A DNA stretch of 34,601 bases. Origin: Lachnospiraceae bacterium FE2018. GTDB taxonomy: Bacteria; Bacillota; Clostridia; Lachnospirales; Lachnospiraceae. Positions 16,660 to 22,998 of this stretch are shown here, one piece after another. A program made the translations under genes and the position numbers. Position 1 is the stretch's first letter, and each line of letters starts with the position of its first letter. The notes beneath the pieces were generated by a model, which worked only from the letters and a program-made list of their open reading frames with translations, had not been told where the DNA came from and made no database searches. The stretch lies in assembly GCA_000702845.1 (NCBI GenBank), contig JNKK01000027.1:1-34601 (forward strand), written 5' to 3'.

Positions 16660-17547
16660 ATGTTTTCAATCATTTTGAATGACAATCAGCTGGAGAGTAT
16701 TTCCGGGATGACATCTGAGTTTCCGATTGTCATGCGGCGTATTAATATGGCGATGCTGGACGTGCCGTGGCACTGGCACGAAGAGGTGGAATTCAAATAT
16801 CTGGAAAGCGGTGTCCTGAGACTGCGCACGGAAAAGGATGAATTCACACTTCATGCCGGGGAAGCATGCTTCACCAATGCCAATGTGATGGAGACATCCG
16901 AGGCGGCAGATAAGTCGCAGGAGACAAACGTCATTACCATTGTATTTCATCCGGCGCTGATCAGCGGGCATTTTCAGAGTATCTTTGAAAAGAAATATAT
17001 ACAGCCGGTAATAACCAACCGTCAGATTAAGGTGATTAAAATCACGTCAAAGACCGAACATGGTGCAGCAATCTGCCGGTCGCTGCCGAAATTGCAGAAA
17101 CTGTCTGAGCAGGAGAATACGGAATTCCAGATCCGGAATGCATTGTCGGAAATCTGGCTGCACCTGATCAAAGAGATTGAGCAGCAGCTCAACAGCCGTC
17201 CTGCCGATTCTCTGCGGAAAAAAGAACGCATTCGCTTTATGCTTCAGTATATTTACACACACTACGCCGAAAAAATCACGCTCGAAGACATCGCGGCCAG
17301 CGCGAATGTCAGCGAGCGGGAGGCACTGCGGACCTTCAAGAAAGCGCTCGGCAAGGCTCCGTTCGACTACCTGAACGAGTACCGGCTCGACAAGGCGCGC
17401 GAACTGCTTGAGACCACGGATCTCACCATCACGGAGATCGCAGTGAGCACCGGTTTTTCTGACAGTGCCTATTTCGGAAAAGTATTCCGCAATTACTTTG
17501 AATGCACACCCGGCGGCTACCGCAAAAAAGTGCGCGGCGATGCCTGA
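16660..17547 (+). CDS. AraC-family transcriptional regulator
   Basis: A 295-residue DNA-binding regulator. AGGAG lies about 12 bases before the ATG. Residues about 20-140 form a cupin-like sensing domain (VPWHWHEEVEFKYLESG, a His-rich strand typical of AraC cupins). Residues about 190-292 hold the two helix-turn-helix motifs: ITLEDIAASANVSEREALRTF and LTITEIAVSTGFSDSAYFGK, ending in FRNYFECTPGGYR. It is divergent from the dehydrogenase-fusion operon and is the first gene of the plus-strand operon, 33 bases before the esterase. Either unit, or both, may be its target. The effector is unknown; the neighbours suggest an acid, ester or acyl-type compound. Confidence 0.93.
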   Translation: MFSIILNDNQLESISGMTSEFPIVMRRINMAMLDVPWHWHEEVEFKYLESGVLRLRTEKDEFTLHAGEACFTNANVMETSEAADKSQETNVITIVFHPALISGHFQSIFEKKYIQPVITNRQIKVIKITSKTEHGAAICRSLPKLQKLSEQENTEFQIRNALSEIWLHLIKEIEQQLNSRPADSLRKKERIRFMLQYIYTHYAEKITLEDIAASANVSEREALRTFKKALGKAPFDYLNEYRLDKARELLETTDLTITEIAVSTGFSDSAYFGKVFRNYFECTPGGYRKKVRGDA

Positions 17548-17580
17548 CAGCTGTTCAGCAGGTCCCGGAGGTACGGACAG

Positions 17581-19425
17581 ATGAAACGAAGCAGACAGAG
17601 AATAATAGGCAGACTGGTTCTTCTGTGGATCCTGTTCAATGTGGGATATATTGCCGTTTTTGCTTTTATACATTTTCATAAGACGAGCAGACAGATGGAT
17701 GCGGAGAAATTAAAGATCAGCAAACTGATCGGTGAAAATAAAGAGATTGAAGGCAGGGATTTTGGCCGGGATCCGGCTGTGACCTGCGATAACGGTGTAT
17801 TTGTCGGAAAAAAGAAAAAAGAGGTTTGCGCATACAAGGGAATTCCCTACGCCAGGCCCCCTGTCGGGGATCTCAGATGGAAACCGCCGTCGGACGCGCC
17901 GCCCTCTGATAAAGTGTTCGAAGCATATTATTTCGGGAAGTCCGGAATCCAGACCGAAGCGGAATCGGAACGGGCGTCATTTTATCTGCAGGGCGAGGAC
18001 TGCCTGACTTTGAACGTGTGGACCGCCGCGGATGGCGCTTCTGCCGGTACAGGTGATGCCGCAGACAGTGTTTCCGGGATTGCTGCGGATGCTGCTTCCG
18101 GTGATGCGTTGCGGCCGGTCATGGTATTTTTTCCGGGCGGCGCCTTCGGATGGGGCGGAACCGCGGATCCGATCTATGACGGACAGAATTTTGTGGAAGC
18201 ACACAGCGATGTCGTGCTTGTCACAGTAAATTACCGCATCGGAATGATGGGATTCATTGACTTTTCGGAGGTAGAAGGCGGAGAAGATTATGCCGGGAGC
18301 GGCAATCTGGGTCTGCTCGATCAGATCTGCGCTCTCAGATGGGTCAGCAGAAATATTCAGAAGTTTGGAGGAGATCCCGGAAATGTCACGATATTCGGCG
18401 AATCCGCAGGCGCGGCAAGTGCCTCGCTGCTTCCACTGATCGATGATGCGAAAGGGCTGTTTCAGCGCGCGATTGTTCAGAGCGGTTCGATTGCGCTGAC
18501 ATTCAGCAAAGAAGAATGCAGGGAACTGACGCGGCAGCTGCTGAAGGAGGCAAAGGCAGAGTCGATGAAGGATCTGCTTGCCTTAAGCGAGCCGGATCTG
18601 ATGCGGATCAATGAGAAGCTGAATGACCAGATTAATTTCCCGGAGCGGGACGGCATCGTGCTCCCGGAGGATCTTTACGGGGCCTATGCGGCAGGCGCGG
18701 CTTCTGAGATTGAAATGCTCAGCGGAACCAATGCGGATGAGATCCGGTACTGGATCAATGAGGTCGGCGGATATGAGGTATTCAGACTGGCCGCGCGGCT
18801 GCTGTACGGTTCTGTACTGGATCGGTTTGCTCCGCGGGATCAGTCCCGGGCGGATGCTTTTCTGGACCTGCAGAGCGGGGACAGGGTCTGGAGAATCGCG
18901 GATTTCTTTTCAGATCTTCTCTTCCGTGTGCCGGCCGACAGACAGGCCGTACTGCACACACAGAACGGCGGCAGACACTATCTGTATTACTGGACGAAGC
19001 AGTCTGAGATCGAGCATTTCGGGGCCTGCCATGCGGTGGAATTATCGTATGTGTTCAACAATGTGGATGACACAATTTATACGGGTGCCAAAGCGGACGA
19101 ACATCTTGCGGAAACCGTTCAGGATATGTGGGTGAATTTCGCAAAAACAGGAGACCCTTCAGCGGACGGGTACGTGTGGGAACCGTTTGAAGAAAAGGAG
19201 CGGAAAACAATGATCCTCGGGGATGAGGTTCAGATGAATACGGATCTGTTTCCGCAGCGCAGAGTTCTCATTGAGCCTCTGTTGCGATATAATATAAACG
19301 GACAGTATAAAGTTGTTGATTATGCACTGATATTCCTGTGGAAACGTATTCTTCAGGCTGCAGGGATACTGGTGGCGGTCAATCTTATCATTGCAGGTAT
19401 CATTCATCTAAGGAGGAAAAAATGA
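17581..19425 (+). CDS. Type-B carboxylesterase tethered to the membrane at both ends
   Basis: A 614-residue alpha/beta-hydrolase of the carboxylesterase/cholinesterase family. GGAGG lies 10 bases before the ATG. The family blocks are clear: YKGIPYARPPVGDLRW, EDCLTLNVW, the oxyanion loop FFPGGAFGWG, the nucleophile elbow GESAG with S275, the acidic residue E387 (GTNADE) and H484 (GACHAVELSY). Unusually, residues about 9-32 form an N-terminal membrane helix and about 580-610 form a second one ending in RRKK. Positive charges at both ends put the catalytic domain outside the cell. Most bacterial relatives are soluble or have a cleaved signal. The gene overlaps the acyl-CoA ligase by ATGA, a sign of translational coupling. 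The likely role is hydrolysis of an external ester to give an acid or alcohol; the substrate is unknown. Confidence 0.93.
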   Translation: MKRSRQRIIGRLVLLWILFNVGYIAVFAFIHFHKTSRQMDAEKLKISKLIGENKEIEGRDFGRDPAVTCDNGVFVGKKKKEVCAYKGIPYARPPVGDLRWKPPSDAPPSDKVFEAYYFGKSGIQTEAESERASFYLQGEDCLTLNVWTAADGASAGTGDAADSVSGIAADAASGDALRPVMVFFPGGAFGWGGTADPIYDGQNFVEAHSDVVLVTVNYRIGMMGFIDFSEVEGGEDYAGSGNLGLLDQICALRWVSRNIQKFGGDPGNVTIFGESAGAASASLLPLIDDAKGLFQRAIVQSGSIALTFSKEECRELTRQLLKEAKAESMKDLLALSEPDLMRINEKLNDQINFPERDGIVLPEDLYGAYAAGAASEIEMLSGTNADEIRYWINEVGGYEVFRLAARLLYGSVLDRFAPRDQSRADAFLDLQSGDRVWRIADFFSDLLFRVPADRQAVLHTQNGGRHYLYYWTKQSEIEHFGACHAVELSYVFNNVDDTIYTGAKADEHLAETVQDMWVNFAKTGDPSADGYVWEPFEEKERKTMILGDEVQMNTDLFPQRRVLIEPLLRYNINGQYKVVDYALIFLWKRILQAAGILVAVNLIIAGIIHLRRKK

Positions 19426-21437
19426 ATCTGGAGACAAAATTATTTTCAACGATGCTTGAACAGAACGCGAATACGTATCCGGACAGACCTGCACTCACAT
19501 GCATGGGCAATACGGTCACTTACAGTCAGCTCAAAACAGCTGTGGACCGCTGCAGTCTGGCGCTTGCCGGGGCAGGATTTCAGAAGGGAGACAAGGCGGT
19601 CCTCTGGGGCTTTAACGGGATCGAGTGGATGATTTCCTTCTACGGTATCATTCAGGCAGGCGGTGTTGCCGCGCTGATGAATTACGGACTGAAGGCGCAG
19701 GATGTCGCGGCGCTGTCTAAAATGGTAGACGCGTCCTGGGGAATCATCGGCGGCAATACGATCAGCATCGCTGACAAGAATGCCGCCGCAAAAGCGCTCA
19801 TGGACGGCGGCGTCCCCATGCAGCATATCTTCCCGGCAACTGCGTTTGCCGGAATGGAAGCATTCGCGCCGCTTTCCGCGGACGAAGAGAAAATGCTGGG
19901 AGAAATCATGACCCGGACACAGCCGAAAGATTCCCAGGTTATCATTTATACGACCGGTACGACCTCTGTTCCGAAAGCTGTTTTACAGTCTTCCTACTCC
20001 ATCCTGAGCAACGCGGAAGGTTCCGCGCAGGTGCTGGGAGATGACATCGGCGGAAAACTGTGCCTGGCACTTCCGACATTCCACAGTTATGGACTGATGG
20101 TCGCCAATACCTATCTGGCGCTCGGACAGCATGTATTTCTTTCTCCGCTGCTGAAGCCGGATACGCTGCTGAAGCTGATTTATGAAAATAAGATCGTGAA
20201 TATGTGTTCTGTCGGCGCGATCTACGGCATGCTTACTTCCATGCCCGAGTTTGAAGAAAAGCTTTCCGGACAGCTCACCCTGTGTATCGTCGGCGGCGGA
20301 TTTACCACGCCGGTTGAAATGATGCGTTTTGAAAAGCTGCTTGGCGGCGGAAAGCTGCTGTGCGGATATGGCCAGACAGAATGCTCTCCGGTAATTACGC
20401 TGGAATCCTTCGACGATCCGCTTGAGAAGCGTGCTGTTTCTGTCGGCCGCAGCCTCCCGAACCATGAGGTCCGGATCTGGAACGAAGGAAGCGGATTTGC
20501 CCCGCAGGGCGAGATCGGTGAGATCGTGGTAAAAGGCCCGAGCCTGATGAACGGTTATTACGGACTGCCGCAGGAGATGCAGGCGATCGATCAGGACGGC
20601 TGGCTGCACACAGGAGACCTCGGCCGGTTCGAGCCGGACGGCATGCTTCAGTTCTCCGGACGCATCAAAGATATTATCATCCGGAGCGGAGAGAATATCT
20701 CGCCGGTTGAGATCGAGCGGGTCCTTCTTGAACAGCCGGAAATCCGTGAGGCGAAGGTTATGGGCGCCGCGCATCCGATCTGGGGAGAGAGCGTGGAAGC
20801 CTGCGTGGTACTCAGAGACAAAGAAGGCACGATTGATGAAAATGAATTCAAAGCGCGGCTGAAACAGAAGCTGGCATCCTTCAAAGTGCCGTCCCACTTC
20901 TTTATTTACGATGCCTTCCCGCTGAATGAGAACGGCAAACTCAATCAGAGAAGCCTGCATACTGATATGGTCGGCAGACTGTACGATATTATGCTCACGG
21001 CTGCTGTCAACGAAGGACTGAGAATCCTCGATCTGCGCGTGAAGAACAGAAGCTACACCATTGTTCCTGCCTGCTCACTGATCACGCAGCTTGCAGATCA
21101 GCTCGGTTTTGCCACTGAAAAGGCTGAGAACATCCGCCTGAGCGTAGAAGAAATGCTGACCGACCGCATTGACAACGCGTTTGATGAGAATGGCGAGATC
21201 CGGATGGAAGTTCTGCTGATGCCGCAGTGGATGCGTCTGCGCTTTACAGATACCGGAAGAAAATATTCGCTCGAATCCGAGGATGCGTCCATCAGTGCCC
21301 GCATCATTCTGGCGAATGTAGATTCTTATGCGTCAGGTGAAAACCAGGCAGGCGAAACGGAATACTGCCTCGACTACCAGTACAGCGATGACTTTGACGT
21401 AAAAGCCTATCTTCGCAGATATAAGGAGCTCAAGTGA
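19422..21437 (+). CDS. Acyl-CoA ligase (AMP-forming) fused to a degenerate RsbW/GHKL-like domain
   Basis: A 671-residue protein. The start at 19422 is chosen for AGGAGG just upstream and the ATGA overlap with the esterase gene. Residues 1-515 are a complete ANL-family adenylating enzyme: YTTGTTSVPK (176-185), YGQTE (316-320), TGD (397-399), GRIKDIIIRSGENISPVEIE (hinge) and K506 in NENGKL. It should activate a carboxylic acid to acyl-AMP and acyl-CoA. Residues about 520-671 are not part of that family. They resemble anti-sigma-factor kinases (RsbW/SpoIIAB): SVEEMLTDRIDNAF (574-587) sits where the N-box should be, with the usual Asn replaced by D581, and TDTG (609-612) matches the G1 box. No glycine-rich ATP lid is visible, so kinase activity is doubtful; the domain may only bind a STAS protein. 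The operon encodes one. Confidence 0.9.
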   Translation: MNLETKLFSTMLEQNANTYPDRPALTCMGNTVTYSQLKTAVDRCSLALAGAGFQKGDKAVLWGFNGIEWMISFYGIIQAGGVAALMNYGLKAQDVAALSKMVDASWGIIGGNTISIADKNAAAKALMDGGVPMQHIFPATAFAGMEAFAPLSADEEKMLGEIMTRTQPKDSQVIIYTTGTTSVPKAVLQSSYSILSNAEGSAQVLGDDIGGKLCLALPTFHSYGLMVANTYLALGQHVFLSPLLKPDTLLKLIYENKIVNMCSVGAIYGMLTSMPEFEEKLSGQLTLCIVGGGFTTPVEMMRFEKLLGGGKLLCGYGQTECSPVITLESFDDPLEKRAVSVGRSLPNHEVRIWNEGSGFAPQGEIGEIVVKGPSLMNGYYGLPQEMQAIDQDGWLHTGDLGRFEPDGMLQFSGRIKDIIIRSGENISPVEIERVLLEQPEIREAKVMGAAHPIWGESVEACVVLRDKEGTIDENEFKARLKQKLASFKVPSHFFIYDAFPLNENGKLNQRSLHTDMVGRLYDIMLTAAVNEGLRILDLRVKNRSYTIVPACSLITQLADQLGFATEKAENIRLSVEEMLTDRIDNAFDENGEIRMEVLLMPQWMRLRFTDTGRKYSLESEDASISARIILANVDSYASGENQAGETEYCLDYQYSDDFDVKAYLRRYKELK

Positions 21438-22642
21438 GCAGCCGGTTTTTTTCCAGCGAAAGAATCAACACCGGACGGCAGAGCGAGCTGGATCTGCTGA
21501 AGGCACTTTGTGTTTTCGGCATGATATTTGTACACGTCTTTCTGGACCTGGGACATAATGTCGTGCCGTCGGTGATCGACGATTATCTGACAGAATTTTT
21601 CGGCGCGGCGACATTTATGATCTGCATGGGCATCGGCATGTGCTATATGCGCCGGCAGACGCCGAAAGCGTATCTGGTGCGGGGATTCGGGCTCCTGACG
21701 ATCGGGCAGTTTCTTAACATCCTGAGAAACTCTATCCCGAACCTGATTGCATGGTGGATTACGGGAAAACAGTTTTTTATCGCCAACGCGCTGCTGATCC
21801 TGCAGTCAGACATTCTGACATTCGCGGGTCTGGCGTTCCTGACGATGGCGCTTCTTAAGAAATTCAGATTGAAAGGCCGGGGGATTCTCTGCGCCGGCCT
21901 GGTGCTGAGTCTGGTGTCGCTCATTCTCTGGAATACAGTATCGTCACCGAAGAATTACCTGGTGAGCCAGATGGCGGGTTTCTTTATCATAACGGATGCA
22001 GAAGCTTATTTTCCGCTGTTCTGCTACTTTATTTTTGCGGCGTTCGGCTATTTCATCGGAGAGTATTATCCGAGGATCCTGGACAAACGGGCGCTTGCAA
22101 ACCGCATCATGCAGATCTGTTTTCCGGCTGCGCTGGCTTACTATGTGCTGCGGTTTCTTGTGGACATGCCGTTTATGCCCGTACTGGGTTCGGATGTCCA
22201 GTACAACATGAAACCGACGCCCGACGCAATCGCAACCTGCATCTTTACGCTGGGCATACTGGGACTTCTTGCCCGGTTTATGGAACTGCTCGACGGAAAA
22301 CTTCCGCCGGTTGTTCAGCATTTTGCAAAATACATCAACAATTACTACTGCCTGCACTATCTGTTCGTGCTTCCGGTGCAGACAATTCTGATTGCCGTTA
22401 CGGGCCATCTGATGACCGGAAAGATCGTTCCGATTCTGTATGGTATATTTGTGGCGGTCGCGTGCTACTTTATCATCGAGATGAACGAGAAGCACTGGCA
22501 TATTCATTTCGCAACGCTCAGAGGGGCAAAGATGATAGCATTTACCGCCGCTGTGTGGATTGCGACGGTGGCCATCACCGCTTATGCATATCCCCGGATC
22601 GAGGTGTTTGCAAATGTGTGGAATGACTATCTGCTGCCTTAA
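21434..22642 (+). CDS. Integral membrane acyltransferase (acyltransferase-3/OafA or DUF1624-like)
   Basis: A 402-residue protein with about ten membrane helices. It starts with GTG at 21434, overlapping the ligase stop by four bases (GTGA), with AAGGAG at 21423-21428. The N-terminal pattern R15-x4-D20-LLKAL and H34 at the end of helix 1 matches the Arg/His pair conserved in acyltransferase-3 and related membrane acetyltransferases. The C-terminal NNYYCLHYLFVLPVQTI is also consistent. Such enzymes move acyl groups from cytoplasmic acyl-CoA onto outside sugars or envelope polymers. The coupled acyl-CoA ligase could supply the donor and the outer-face esterase could act on the product. The exact subfamily is uncertain; a polysaccharide-export helper is the main alternative. 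Confidence 0.78.
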   Translation: MSSRFFSSERINTGRQSELDLLKALCVFGMIFVHVFLDLGHNVVPSVIDDYLTEFFGAATFMICMGIGMCYMRRQTPKAYLVRGFGLLTIGQFLNILRNSIPNLIAWWITGKQFFIANALLILQSDILTFAGLAFLTMALLKKFRLKGRGILCAGLVLSLVSLILWNTVSSPKNYLVSQMAGFFIITDAEAYFPLFCYFIFAAFGYFIGEYYPRILDKRALANRIMQICFPAALAYYVLRFLVDMPFMPVLGSDVQYNMKPTPDAIATCIFTLGILGLLARFMELLDGKLPPVVQHFAKYINNYYCLHYLFVLPVQTILIAVTGHLMTGKIVPILYGIFVAVACYFIIEMNEKHWHIHFATLRGAKMIAFTAAVWIATVAITAYAYPRIEVFANVWNDYLLP

Positions 22643-22698
22643 GGAAAACGCGGTCTCCGGCCGCGCGTGAAACAGTTTTTCAAATGGAGGACATCACC

Positions 22699-22998
22699 AT
22701 GACAATTAACAATCAGCTTGACGGCAACACATTGACCATGAAGATCGAAGGACGCATCGACACACAGACGTCGCCGGACTTCAACAAGGAGATCGAGGCA
22801 ATTCCCGAAGCGGTTTCGACGCTGATTCTTGACTTCACGGAAGTCTTTTACATTTCCTCGGCCGGACTTCGCATTGTCCTGACGGCACAGAACAAGATGA
22901 ATGCGAAAAACGGAGAGATGATCATCCGCGGCGCCGCGAAAAACATAGTAAATGTTTTCAAGGTAACCGGTTTTGACACCTTCCTGACATTCGAATAA
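22699..22998 (+). CDS. STAS-domain anti-anti-sigma factor-like protein
   Basis: A 99-residue protein that is a single STAS domain. An earlier in-frame ATG at 22684 overlaps the TGGAGG ribosome site, which serves the ATG at 22699 with 8-base spacing. GNTLTMKIEGRIDTQTSPDF, LILDFTEVFYISSAGLRIVL and VTGFDTFLTFE are standard for RsbV/SpoIIAA relatives. S54 in ISSAGL aligns with the serine phosphorylated in RsbV and SpoIIAA. Its stop overlaps the start of the SpoIIE-like gene (TAATG). In known systems the unphosphorylated STAS protein binds an RsbW-type kinase domain. Here the candidates are the SpoIIE protein's own GHKL domain and the degenerate one on the acyl-CoA ligase. No sigma factor is encoded nearby. 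Confidence 0.93.
   Translation: MTINNQLDGNTLTMKIEGRIDTQTSPDFNKEIEAIPEAVSTLILDFTEVFYISSAGLRIVLTAQNKMNAKNGEMIIRGAAKNIVNVFKVTGFDTFLTFE

Noticed and set aside
17581-22642. A dlt-like operon (D-alanylation of teichoic acid)
   Set aside because: There is no carrier protein (DltC), no MBOAT protein (DltB) and no DltD. The acyltransferase belongs to a different membrane family.
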